Numbered from the stretch's first letter, positions 52,615 through 62,873 are shown. The stretch: 64,000 bases of DNA from Symbiodinium natans (GCA_905221605.1 CAJNDS010002144.1:358647-422646); one strand, 5' to 3'. Notes: generated by a model from the sequence alone, not told the origin. A program made the numbers and translations.

Positions 52615-53100
52615 GCTAAACCCTAAACCCTAAACGTTAAAGCCTAAACCCTACACCCAGGGGGGGGAGTTTAGGTAAAGCCCCACGCCTAAAGAACTCA
52701 ACGCCAAAGCCAAGCCCCGAAACCCTAAACCCTCAAGCTACGAAGCCCCAGGAGCCGGCACCCCTTACTCCCCCCCAAGGACTAAGCAAGCTTTCCAAAC
52801 CCTAAACCCGAAACCCGAAACCCTAAGCCCAGGCTTCAGACACTTTTTTAGAGAAACACCTCAAGCACCACAGCTCTTCAGTCTACCACCCGCGACACCC
52901 CCCCCTGACCCCGCCCAAAGCCCTGTGAACTCTCAACCCGAAAGCCCTAAACCCTAATTAAACCCTAAACCCTAGACCCTAAACCCTAGACCCGAAAGCC
53001 CTAGATACCCTCGACTCTGAAGGCCCCCAAACAACTCAACACCAGGACAATCCCCAAACCCCAAACCCCAAACCCTAAACCCTAAACCCTAAACCAGGAT
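52615..53100 (-). repeat. Degenerate telomere motifs
   Basis: Patches at 52615-52660, 52795-52830, 52940-53000 and 53052-53095, with short unique DNA between. No gene recognised. Confidence 0.75.
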
Positions 53101-53128
53101 GGCCCTTCTCAACCCCCCCCCCCCCTCC

Positions 53129-53200
53129 CTGAAAAATATTCCTGAATCTGACCCCCTTGAACCCAACAAGGGAAAACATAACATGCCCCAAGGGCCGACC
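53129..53200 (+). repeat. Dispersed repeat family E, copy 2
   Basis: CTGAAAAATATTCCTGAATC, GACCCCCTTG, AACCCAACAAGG, CCCCAAGGGCCGACC; compare 15113-15184. Preceded by a C tract (53113-53125). Confidence 0.6.
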
Positions 53201-53218
53201 AAGTCTAGGCCGTTCACC

Positions 53219-53304
53219 CTAAACCCTAAACCCTAAACCCTAAACCCTAAACCCTAAACCCTAAACCCTAAACCCTAAACCCTAAACCCTAAACCCTAAA
53301 CCCC
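53219..53304 (-). repeat. Telomere array
   Basis: About 12 clean CCCTAAA units. Confidence 0.95.
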
Positions 53305-53417
53305 CAGAAACAAAATTCTGGGCCTCGTCTGCGGGCATTGGCTTGCCCCGGCCACAGGCCGTGCCGTGGCTGTCCCATGGCTACAGAAATTTCTGCACCC
53401 AAAGCCGGCTAAGGAAC

Positions 53418-53490
53418 CCAAAACCCCAAACCCTATAGGGTTTAGGGTTTAGGGTTTAGGGTTTAGGGTTTAGGGGTTAGGGTTTCGGGT
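53418..53490. repeat. Telomere array with palindromic flip
   Basis: C-rich words turn at AAACCCTATAGGGTTT (53428-53443, perfect 16-bp palindrome) into a G-rich array. Confidence 0.9.
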
Positions 53491-53499
53491 TAGGGAATA

Positions 53500-53830
53500 G
53501 GCGTTAGCCCCACCACAATCTCTCAGCATTGTAAATCCTAAGCCATATACCTTCTGTCGCTTCGGTTTCTGGGCTGCCACAAAAGACTAAGTCATCGGGT
53601 TCAGGGTATGGGAGGAAGGGAAGGAAGCAAAAACGAGCAGGGTTTATGCCCCTAAGCCTTCTAGGTGCGATCTCCTTTGGTGATGCAACTCTTGGTGTTT
53701 ACATCCGCTTTTGTTCAAGAGCTGAACGATGTAAGCTTGTAGGTGTTATGGTTCTCGGTGGTAGCGGTACAAATCTTGCTTCTGAAACCACCCCACTGGG
53801 ATAATGTCACATACCTGGCCCAAAAAAGGT
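53500..53830. other. Unique spacer of about 330 bp, no gene recognised
   Basis: Non-repetitive, no long open frame. Confidence 0.5.
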
Positions 53831-53833
53831 TTC

Positions 53834-54050
53834 CCTAAACCCTAAACCCTAAACCGTAAACCCTAGACCCTAAACCCTAAACCCCGGGATTTCAGGCTCC
53901 CGAGGTTCGCGAAATCTGCCTTCGGTCCTCAGTCGTCTGCCCGGAGCTTTGGTTCTACATTATCGTGGCGGGGTCTCATAGGTCTTCTATATAGGGTTTG
54001 AGAGCATACCCTAGACCCTAAACCCTAAACCCTAAACCCTCAACCCACAG
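53834..54050 (-). repeat. Short telomere arrays
   Basis: CCCTAAA/CCCTAGA units at 53834-53885 and 54008-54048. Confidence 0.85.
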
Positions 54051-54177
54051 GAAAGCAAGGCTTGGGTCGGGCGCTGGAATTCTACGGCCCGAGGACGATT
54101 GAATGATCCCGGCGCAACCGAGACCCTCAAGCCCTTGTGGATGTTGCACCTAACGCGCAAAAAGACCGTGAGTCCAA

Positions 54178-54257
54178 TATAGGGGCCTTAATAACTAGCA
54201 TCGGGTTTTTGGGGTTGTTCTAGAATAATTCTCAAGGGGCCATAAGGGCCCCTTATA
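54178..54257 (+). mobile_element. MITE-like family C, complete 80-bp copy
   Basis: TATAGGGGCC at the left and GGCCCCTTATA at the right form terminal inverted repeats differing by one base. Interior: TTAATAACTAGCATCGGG, TTTTTGGGG, TTCTAGAATAATTCTCAAGG. Confidence 0.65.
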
Positions 54258-54544
54258 GCAAGCCTTAGACCCTGCACGACCTTCAACGAAACATCACTGA
54301 AACCCGAGACCTTAATTGAGCCCCATACCCGCAAGTCCCTCTAAACCCTAAACCCTAAACCCAGAACCATACTTGAACCCAGCAAGGCCATTTTCCTCGT
54401 GCTTCCATTTTTTCCTGCAGCGCAGACGCCGAGGCCGTCGAAGGCCGCCTAAGCTGCAAATGCCACGCCCTTCGTGCCAATACCTAAGCCCTGAACCCTT
54501 GACTCCGTGTGAAAGTTCAGGGAGGTGAGAAAACTTTGTAGTAT

Positions 54545-54790
54545 TCCACCCTAAACCCTAAACCCTAAACCCTAAAACCCTGAACCCTGAACCCTAAACC
54601 CTAAACCCTAAACCCTAAATCCTAAGCCCTAAACCCTAGCAAGAATTTCGCCGCCGGCCTTGCAGGGAATCGGCATCCTGCGTTGTCCGCAGCTGGGTCC
54701 CGGATCTTGAACCTCCCTGGCTTCGGAGCGTTTCCCTATTTGGGTTCAGGGTTTAGGGTTTAGGGTTTAGGGTTTAGGGTCAGGGTTTAG
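54545..54790. repeat. Opposed telomere arrays
   Basis: C-rich 54545-54640 with CCCTGAA units; G-rich 54745-54802. Confidence 0.9.
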
Positions 54791-54802
54791 GGTTAGGGTT
54801 TG

Positions 54803-55285
54803 GGGACGAAAAGGAGTTGCGCAGGCTTCGCGCAGAAGCCTCCAGGGCTGCCGAAAGAACAAAACAGGCGTTGCCGTAGTTAGTAAGTTAAGGTCTCCTG
54901 CACGATGGACCAATCTGTACACCCAACCGGCTGTCAAAACTTGGACGAGGTTTGAGGGTGCCAAGTCCACCCTAAACCCTAAACCCTAAACCGCTAAACC
55001 CTACGCTCCATTGAAAGAGGGAGTTGGGTGCATTGCAGCCGGTCAGGTGGGCCAATGGGGTTTCAACGGGTTTCAGGGGTCTTGAGGGTTCTTATGAACC
55101 CCTGAACCCTATCATGACCTAGTACCCTTGTACACAAATTCCCTAGTACCAACCCTAAACCCTAAACCCCAAACCCTAAACCCTTAGTCCTTGGTTCTTA
55201 GGGTCAAGGGGGGTGCAGGCCTCGAATGCCCCTGCGGCAGCCCTTCTTGAGGAGGTGCTGGAGAGCGTTCTGCAAGTCGCGGTTT
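54803..55285. other. Unique spacer with short telomere patches
   Basis: C-rich patches at 54970-55000 and 55148-55185. No gene recognised. Confidence 0.5.
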
Positions 55286-55340
55286 TAGGGTTTAGGGTTT
55301 AGGGTTTAGGGGTTTAGGGTTAGGGGTTGAGGGTTTAAGG
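55285..55340 (+). repeat. Short telomere array
   Basis: TTTAGGG units. Confidence 0.85.
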
Positions 55341-55469
55341 AAAAACCTAGGATTGAGGGTAGTCGGGTTCAGAGGCTGGGTGTTCAGGGCGTGATTCCAT
55401 GCCGAGATGGACACACGTGCATGCGTCCACTGAGCATGGATGAACACCTGCTTGACTGGCTGCCCTCCC

Positions 55470-55866
55470 TAACCCCTCATCCCTAAACCCCTAAGCCCCT
55501 AAACCCTTAAACCGGTAAACGCCTTAAACCCCTAATCCCCTAAACGCCTAACAAAAAGCCTAAGGCCCTAAACCCTAAACCCCAAAACCCTATACAAACC
55601 CCAAAACCCAAGAACCTCAAAACCTCAAAACCCCCAAACGCTAAACCCTAAGCCCTCAACCCCAAACCCCAAACCCCAAACCCTAAACCCGAAACGCTAA
55701 ACCAAACCCAAAACCAAACCCTAAACCCCAAAACCCAAACCCCAAACCCCAAACCCCAAACCCTAAACCCTAAACCCTAAACCCTAACCCTAAACCCTAA
55801 ACCCTAAACCCTAAACCCTAAACCCTAAACCCTAAACCCTAACCCTAAACCTTAAACCCTAAACCC
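55470..55866 (-). repeat. Telomere array, degenerate then clean
   Basis: 55470-55690 has decayed units; 55690-55866 moves from CCCCAAA/CCCAAAA to clean CCCTAAA. Confidence 0.9.
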
Positions 55867-55936
55867 AACTAGGGACGCAGCCTGGAGGAGCGGGGAGTCG
55901 AGCCACCAGCGTGCCGTGCGCCTCAGCCCTGCAGAA

Positions 55937-56124
55937 GAGAGAGCTCCACCTGTTAGGGTTTAGGGTTTAGGGTTTAGGGTTTAGGGTTTAGGGTTTTAGG
56001 GTTTTAGGGTTTTAGGGTTTAGGGTTTAGGGTTTAGGGTTTAGGGTTTAGGGTTTAGGGTTTAGGGTTTAGGGTTTGGGGTTTAGGGTTCAGGGTTTAGG
56101 GTTTAGGAGAGAGCTCCACCTGTT
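55937..56124 (+). repeat. Telomere array flanked by an exact 18-bp direct duplication
   Basis: GAGAGAGCTCCACCTGTT at 55937-55954 and again at 56107-56124. Everything between (55955-56106) is TTTAGGG with a few TTTTAGGG, TTTGGGG and TTCAGGG units. This has the form of an insertion with a target-site duplication. Confidence 0.9.
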
Positions 56125-56140
56125 CTTGGAAAGGTGGCCG

Positions 56141-56720
56141 GGCTTTAGGGCTTTAGGGCTTTAGGGCTTTAGATTTAGGGTTTTAGGGCTTTAGGGTTTT
56201 AGGGTTTTAGGGTTTGGGGTTTAGGCTTTCGGGTTTAGGGGTAAAGGGTTTAGGGTTTAGGGTTTTAGGGTTTTAGGGTTTAGGGTTTTAGGGTTTTAGG
56301 GTTTTAGGGTTTTAGGGTTTTAGGGTTTTAGGGTTTTAGGGTTTTAGGGTTTTAGGGTTTTTAGGGTTTTAGGGTTTTAGGGTAGGGTTTTTTTAGGGTT
56401 TTAGGGTTTTAGGGTTTTCGGGTTTTTAGGGTTTTAGGGTTTTAGGGTTTTTGGGTTTTAGGTTTTAGGGTTTTAGGGTTTTAGGGTTTTAGGGTTTAGG
56501 GTTTTAGGGTTTTAGGGTTTTAGGGTTTTAGGGTTTTAGGGTTTTAGGGTTTTAGGGTTTTAGGGTTTTAGGGTTTTAGGGTTTTAGGGTTTTAGGGTTT
56601 TAGGGTTTTAGGGTTTTAGGGGTTTTAGGGTTTTAGGGTTTTAGGGTTTTAGGGTTTTAGGGTTTTAGGGTTTTAGGGTTTTAGGGTTTTAGGGTTTTAG
56701 GGTTTTAGGGGTTAGGGGGT
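56141..56720 (+). repeat. 580-bp array of the 8-bp unit TTTTAGGG
   Basis: The longest G-rich array and nearly all in the TTTTAGGG form, which is the Chlamydomonas-type telomere repeat. It begins with GCTTTAGG variants and lies only 16 bases after the duplicated 18-mer. Confidence 0.95.
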
Positions 56721-57025
56721 TTATGGTTTAAGGTCTGGGGTTTTGGGTTAGGGGTTCAGGGCTTGAGGTGGTCTTGGGGCTTCGGGCTTTTGGGGTTTTG
56801 GAGCTTAGGGTTGTAGGGTTCAGGGTTACTGAATTTGAACCCCATCCTATCCTGCCCAAACCATAAACTAACCCTGAACCCGAAACCCCCCCTCAAAAAA
56901 AGCAGCCTGACTCTAGAATAGGCACCAGAGTGCCACAGGTCATGGGTTTATAACGGCTAAGGGATACCAAGTAGGCCCGAGCGCCCCTTACTATAAATGT
57001 AGTCGCATGGTCCCTTAGTATGGGC

Positions 57026-57098
57026 CCTAAACCCTAAACCCTAAACCCTAAACCCTAAACCCTAAACCCTAAACCCTAAACCCTAAACCCTAAACCCT
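57026..57098 (-). repeat. Telomere array
   Basis: About ten clean CCCTAAA units. Confidence 0.95.
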
Positions 57099-57565
57099 TA
57101 ATTCGGGATCCTTATATACCCTCTAAGTTCGGGACCCTTACAAACCCTATCCCTACCTCCACAGCGGCGATCTTGGCGAACAACGGCTGAGCCTGCCTGT
57201 GGTGACTGAGGAGCCGGGCATTTTGTTTCTATTGTTACTATTGCTTCATGATGTTTTTTAATTCATTAAGTCCTACATTCATGCTTTGCATTTCTATTTT
57301 CATGTGTTGTACTTTATGCATTTATCTTTTTTTTGTTTTTTTTTTTTTTTTTGGGGGGGGGGGGGTTGGGGGCTTCCCCAAAGATAGCCTCAACCCTAGT
57401 TCATGAAAACCTACTGAACGCTCAACCCTCAACCCTCAACTCCAAACACTAGACCCCTAACCCCAAGCCCCGAACCCCCACCATGGTTGGGGTTTTGTCT
57501 ATCCACGTTGGGGTCTAGGCTTTCGAGATCCAGGCAGCCGGAGTTGCAAAACTTTGGTAGGGTTT
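57099..57565. other. Unique spacer with a T-run/G-run tract, no gene recognised
   Basis: 57240-57330 is T-rich. A long T run followed directly by about 13 G bases lies at 57329-57365. Confidence 0.5.
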
Positions 57566-57707
57566 ACTTGGAGGTTCATGGCACTAACGAACGAAATTGA
57601 ACAATTGAAGCTGTACTTACAACCCCCTTATAAGCCCCTTAAGGGCCCGAATTTAAAATGGTTATAAGTGCAGCTCTCATTGGTGAGTAAGTACCATGAA
57701 CCTGAAA
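57566..57707. mobile_element. Fold-back/MITE family B, copy 3
   Basis: ACTTGGAGGTTCATGGCACT at the left is answered by GTACCATGAACCTGAAAGT at the right. The centre (CTTATAAGCCCCTTAAGGGC) matches copy 2 at 35069. The arms are less well matched than in copy 1. Confidence 0.7.
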
Positions 57708-57852
57708 GTGGGTGTTAGGTGACGTATGATAACATGGATCCCAAAAAAGGGGCCATATTGTTGCCAACCACCCAAGTAGGGTTTAGGGTTTCCGGAAAAC
57801 ATCTCCGGTAGAGTGCCTGCATGCCGGATTCCCGAGGTGCTTCTCCGGCATG

Positions 57853-57909
57853 GTTTAGGGTTTAGGGTTTAGGGTTTAGGGTTTAGGGTTTAGGGTTTAG
57901 GGTTTAGGG
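57853..57909 (+). repeat. Telomere array
   Basis: Eight TTTAGGG units; the unique flanks contain GGCATGG on the left and GCCATG on the right. Confidence 0.95.
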
Positions 57910-57969
57910 CCATGAACCGACTCTGACTCTAGGGTTTGAGGCTTCAGGGTTCCGCAAAGAGGACCCTTG

Positions 57970-58062
57970 CGTACACACGCATGCACCCACGGCACACGCC
58001 CGCGCCCACGCGCACGCCCACGCGCACGTGCACTCGCCCTCGCCCTCGCACGCGCATGCACC
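57970..58062. repeat. Alternating purine-pyrimidine tract (ACGC/GCGC-rich)
   Basis: About 90 bp of CACGCGCACG-type sequence, the alternating pattern that favours left-handed Z-DNA. Confidence 0.85.
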
Positions 58063-58602
58063 CTAAACCCTAAACCCTAAACCCTAAACCCAAAACCCTA
58101 AACCCTCCCAAACGCCGAAGACCCGGAAGCTACCACAGATTCCAGCTTTACTCGGTACGCGCTTGCGAAACTCTTTACCGGCGTGGACTTGAGGAACCTC
58201 CTCCCATCAAACAAAAAAGCAACCAGGGCTTAGGGTTTAGGGTTTAGGGCTTAGGGTTTAGGGTTTAGGGTTAGGGTTTAGGGTTTAGGGTTTAGGGTTT
58301 AGGGTTTCGGGTTTAGGGTAAAGATTGGAACAAGCACCCTATAAACCCTCTCAGCCCTGTAGACGCTGGAAGCCTAAACCCAGAAACCCTTGAACCCTAA
58401 CTAGGCCCCGCACCCTAAACCCCAAACCCCAAACCCTAAGCCCTAAACCCTAAACCCCAACCCAAAACCCAAAACTCTAAGCCCTAAACCCAAACTAAAC
58501 CCAAAACCCAAAACCCAAAACCCAAAACCCAAAACCCAAAACCCAAAACCCAAAACCCTAAACCCTAAACCCTAAACCCTAAACCCTAAACCCTAAACCA
58601 AG
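58063..58602. repeat. Telomere arrays with a CCCAAAA block
   Basis: C-rich 58063-58108; G-rich 58226-58320; C-rich 58410-58602, which includes nine CCCAAAA units in a row (58495-58558) followed by CCCTAAA. Confidence 0.95.
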
Positions 58603-58871
58603 CCGGGGGGCTGCCAGTGTGCAGCACGGATGGCACTTTGAAGTGCCTCGGCTGCAGGCAAGAGGGTCTGCAAACATGGATGATGAGGAATGACGATTAG
58701 GGTTTGGGGTTCGGGGCTTGAGGTTTAGGGTTTTGGGTTTTGGGTTCGGGGTTTAGCCCAAAATCCTGACATGCAGAAGGCCTATGGGCCCAAACACCTT
58801 AGACTAAGACTCCTGAGAGCCTTTGGGGTTCGGGTGGCTGGTTGCGGCTTGAGGTGTAGGGCTTTTGAGTA

Positions 58872-59070
58872 ACCCTAAACCCTAAACCCTAAACCCTAAA
58901 TTCTAAACCCTAAACCCTAAACCCTAAACCCTAAACCCTAAACCCTAACTCAACCATGGCCACCTCCCCCTTGCAAAATTTGTAGGATCCACATTTAGGC
59001 ACACCTATTCCCCGTTTAAGAGGACCCCAAGAAGGTACGGGTTTATGGTTTAGGGTTTAGGGTTTAGGGT
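58872..59070. repeat. Telomere arrays
   Basis: C-rich 58872-58950; a short G-rich array at 59045-59070. Confidence 0.9.
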
Positions 59071-59174
59071 TGGTACCAAAAATGTCGGAAACCCCCACAT
59101 GTCGTTGACGCCGAGACTTTCGACCCCGAACTGATGCAACTTAACGATTACTTCCAAAGCTGGGTGGGCCACGA

Positions 59175-59470
59175 AACCCTATAAACCCAAAACCCTATAA
59201 ACCCTAAACCCTAAGCCCTAAACCCTAAACCCTAAACACCCACCAACAAAGGCATCCCTGTGCCTTAAACCCTAAGCCCTTAACCCTAAACCCACGAGAA
59301 CCCTAAACCCTAAACCCTAAGCCCTAAGAGGGGCGCAGATGCATCCAGAGATGCTCCCCGGAAGCTGGCGACATTGGGCACGACCTTCTGGGAAAGATCC
59401 GAGGCAAGTGGGAACCCCTAAACCCTAAACCCTAAATCCTAACCCCTAAACCCTAAACCCCTAGACCCTC
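59175..59470 (-). repeat. Short telomere arrays
   Basis: CCCTAAA patches at 59175-59236, 59262-59330 and 59415-59465. Confidence 0.85.
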
Positions 59471-59512
59471 AATCCCGTGGCTTTAAAGGGCGCTCAGAGG
59501 GCTCTTGTTTTT

Positions 59513-59540
59513 CTCTCCCCCCCCCCCCCCCCCCCCCCCC
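59513..59540. repeat. C tract, about 25 bases
   Basis: Uninterrupted C run, ending in CTAAACG. Confidence 0.95.
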
Positions 59541-59575
59541 TAAACGAATACCACAAAAACTCTAAGCACTACATC

Positions 59576-59728
59576 CTAAACCCTAAACCCTAAACCCTAA
59601 ACCAAAAAACCCTAAACCCTAAACCCTAAACCCTAAACCCTAAACCCTAAACCCTAAACCCTAACCCTAAACCCTAAACCCTAAACCCTAAACCCTAAAC
59701 CCTAAACCCTAAACCCTAAACCCTAAAC
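59576..59728 (-). repeat. Telomere array
   Basis: About 20 CCCTAAA units with one CCAAAAAA and one CCCTAA interruption. Confidence 0.95.
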
Positions 59729-59837
59729 GCCTTGGCTTGCTCCATGTCCTCTAGAAGCGCGAGTGACAGGGTCCATCTGCAAGCGCTGATCACTGCGGAA
59801 TAGCCTCGAGGGCATGGCGAGAAGGGTTGAGGGATGA

Positions 59838-59931
59838 GGGGTTTAGGGTTTAGGGTTTGGGGTTTAGGGTTTAGGGTTTAGGGTTTAGGGTTTAGGGTGT
59901 AGGGTTCAGGGTTTAGGGTTTAGGGGCTTAC
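59838..59931 (+). repeat. Telomere array
   Basis: About 12 TTTAGGG units with a few variants. Confidence 0.9.
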
Positions 59932-60030
59932 CTCCACCTAGCCTCTACACTCGATTTCTTCCCCAAGGATATAAAGAGCGCTCTAGACTCTGACTAAGGC
60001 TTGTGGCTGAGGTAGCTTCCCAGTCACACT

Positions 60031-60141
60031 AAAACCCTAAACCCTAAACCCTAAACCCTAAACCCTAAACCCTAAACCCTAAACCCTAAAGCCTAAAGCC
60101 TAAAGCCTAAAGCCTAAAGCCTAAAGCCTAAAGCCTAAAGC
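60031..60141 (-). repeat. Telomere array grading into an AAAGCCT array
   Basis: Seven CCCTAAA units followed without a break by about eight copies of the 7-bp variant AAAGCCT. Confidence 0.95.
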
Positions 60142-60430
60142 CCGTACGGCCGAAGCATGAGAGCTCACAACAAAACAGACCATCTATGGGCACATATGGG
60201 AGGTTCCGCAAATCTGGCTGGGTTCCTGTTGCTGTTCGAGGCCTCTGATATATAAGTATGTATATATATATATAGGGTACCCAAAACGCCCGCGCATTTC
60301 GAGAATGCATGCAGGCAGCCTGTGCTGTGTCCGACAAACCTACTCAACGCCACACTGAGCTCCGCCGCGTGGACGACGACTTCCGTTATTCGGCTTTTGC
60401 TGTGCCGTCTTTTTGTGGAAACCAACAACC
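60142..60430. other. Unique spacer, no gene recognised
   Basis: A minus-strand frame (60165-60428, 87 codons) crosses a TATATA stretch at 60250-60275; no domain recognised. Confidence 0.35.
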
Positions 60431-60439
60431 TAAACCCTA

Positions 60440-60720
60440 ATCAATCCCTGAACCCTAAACCCTAAACCCCAAACCCTAGCCCTAAACCCTAAACCCCAAA
60501 CCCCCAAGCCCTCGTCTTTGAGACCGGATCGCTGGAAACGTCCACGGCAACCTCGGTCGCGTGCATGACGAAGAGCAGGTGCAGGGCCTGGGAGGAATTT
60601 AGTTAGGGTGTAAGGTTTAGGTTTAGGGTTTAGGGTGTAGGGTTTAGGGTTTAGGGCTTTTTGGGTTTAGGGTTTAGGGTTTAGGGTTTAGGGTATAGGG
60701 TTTAGGGTTTAGGGTTTAGA
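60440..60720. repeat. Opposed telomere arrays
   Basis: C-rich 60440-60505, G-rich 60606-60720. Confidence 0.9.
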
Positions 60721-60729
60721 GCTTGTGGA

Positions 60730-61900
60730 CTTGTGGCTTAGGGTTTTAAGCTTTAGGGTTTATGATTGTAAGGTTTAGGGGGTGTAGGATTTTGGGTTTG
60801 GAATTTAGGGAGAGGTAAGGTTCGTAGGGCTTAACAAGACCCCAAAGTGCAGCATCAAAAAAACGGTCTTTTTTTGTGTTTTGGGCTTTTTGCATTCTTT
60901 GGGGGTCCAGGTATGGTTTGGGGTCCAGGTATGGTTTGGGTTTTTTACAGGTTTGGGGAATTAGGGGCATTTGCGAGGATTAGGACAGGCATTAGTGTAA
61001 GGTGTAGCTATACTCTAATGTAAGTTGTATGCATCTGGTCTTGCCGGCAAATGGGCTTTGAAAATACTTCGGGCAGAAGGTGCGGGGTTTAGGGCCCGAG
61101 CCTGTTTCTGGAACACGGTGTCGAGTTTCTTTCAACACACACAACGGCCCCACACTAACGCCCTAGGATTCCTAAACCAAAAACCCTCTCAACCCCTAAA
61201 CCCCTAAACCCCTTAAACCCCTAAACCCTACACCCCTAAAGCCCCAGACACCCTAAACCCAAAAGCCCTTCTTGAAGCCTCGAAGCCCCTACCTTCCTAC
61301 TAATCCCTTCCCCCTTTTATCAAACGCACCCCTAATAATAAAAAACACTTTCCGGAAAATCCTGCCGAAACCGACCCCGCCTTTTAAACCCAATTCCGAA
61401 TTAGGGGGGGGGGGGTGGTTCAGGCCTCCAATAAACCCCTCAACACCAATAAAACCCTCAGAGGGTTTAGGGTTGGGGGTCTAGGTCAAGGGTTTAGGGG
61501 TTAGAGTCCTTCTGACATTGCGATAAGAATACCCCCTATTTATAAAACCAGTTTTCGATTTTTTAATGGGGGGGGGGGGGGGGGGGGTGGCCCCCCCGTT
61601 TAGTATTAGGGAGATGGGATTATTTGTTTCAGAACCAGAAGAAAATCAAAGATAACAATCCCTATATCCCTTATAATGCGGAAGAATTCTATTTTTTTTT
61701 TTTTCGTTTGGGGGGGGGGGTTCTTAAGCAAGTAATATAAGCCTAAACCCTTAAAAAGAAACCTGCTTCGAAGCCCTTGCAGTACAAACCTGTGTCTGGT
61801 TGGATGGTGCACGAAAGAAGCTCGATTCCAGCCAGGATTCATCCTGAACCCCAATAGACCGAAACCCAAAACCAGATTGCCTGCGGGGTCTAAGGTTGAA
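60730..61900. other. Mostly unique DNA with homopolymer tracts, no gene recognised
   Basis: GGTCCAGGTATGGTTTGGG is repeated at 60905 and 60923. Degenerate CCCCTAAAC words lie at 61185-61240. G tracts at 61404-61416, 61567-61587 and 61711-61720; the last two follow T-rich runs. Confidence 0.5.
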
Positions 61901-62035
61901 TCACGGTTTTAGGGTTTCGGGTTTAGGGTTTAGGGCTAGAAAGAGGAAACTCCAATAAAGGTAAGCAAGAAGAACGTAAATACCTCTGTTTCTTGGTTGA
62001 GGGGGGGATGTTGGCGTTTTGAGAATTCGAAATCA

Positions 62036-62150
62036 AAAGCCCTAAGCCCTAAGCCCTAAGCCCTAAGCCCGAAGCTCTAAGCTCTAAGCCCCAAGCCCTA
62101 AGCCCTAAACTTTAAACCCTAAACCCTAGCCCTAAACCCTAAACCCAAAC
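62036..62150 (-). repeat. Variant array CCCTAAG then CCCTAAA
   Basis: About eight CCCTAAG-type units precede canonical units. Confidence 0.9.
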
Positions 62151-62287
62151 CCACGCAGTCACCTACTTTGGGCTTGTTGGAGCTTCTGGGGAACCGTGAA
62201 ACCGAGAGTAATGAACCCTGGGCCGCGAGCCTGCGCCCACTGATCCGCGTCGTGGCAGGCCGCAATCGCCTGAAGAGTGAAAGCAGG

Positions 62288-62330
62288 GGTTTAGGGTTTA
62301 GGGTTTTAGGGTTTAGGGTTTAGGGCTTCG
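62288..62330 (+). repeat. Short telomere array
   Basis: TTTAGGG units. Confidence 0.85.
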
Positions 62331-62486
62331 GGTTTATGGTTTGGGTCTTTCTGAAACAAGGCCGGCATCATCGTCGGGCTCATGATTTGTCGTGCAAGCA
62401 AACACCACCAGACCCTAAACCCAAAGCCTGAGTCCGGGAACCAGCGCCAACTGTGCTTTAATCAACCGTTTCCATGTTCCAGATGT

Positions 62487-62589
62487 GGGGGGTTTACGAA
62501 AATCAGGGATCCCGAATAGGGAACCCCAATAGTAGGAGTCCCTTATCATATGGTCCCCCACAAGGTACCCCTACTTTCGGAACCCCCCC
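62487..62589. mobile_element. Fold-back element family H, copy 2
   Basis: GGGGGGTTTACGAAAATCAG, then GGATCCC at the left is answered by GGTACCCCTACTTTCGGAAC, then CCCCCC at the right. Related to 28851-28962 through the GGGGTACC words and flanks. Confidence 0.6.
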
Positions 62590-62753
62590 ATCCCTAAACC
62601 CTAAACCCTTAACCCTAAACCCTAAACCGCCAAACATCAGCTTCAGGTCCCCTAAGGTAGCTCCGTCCTGACTGACTGCTTGCGTGGCCAGCAATCGTGA
62701 CATGAAGGCTTTGCGCTCGCCACTCCCTAAACTTATACTGAACCTTGAACCCG

Positions 62754-62873
62754 AAACCCTAACCCTAAACCCTAAACCCTAAACCCTAAACCCTAAACCC
62801 TAAACCCTAAACCCTAAAACCCTAAACCCTAAACCCTAAACCCTAAACCCTAAACCCTAAACCCTAAACCCTA
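62754..62873 (-). repeat. Telomere array
   Basis: About 17 CCCTAAA units. Confidence 0.95.

Noticed and set aside
55955-56720. A true chromosome end
   Set aside because: Non-telomeric sequence continues on both sides, and arrays occur in both orientations throughout.
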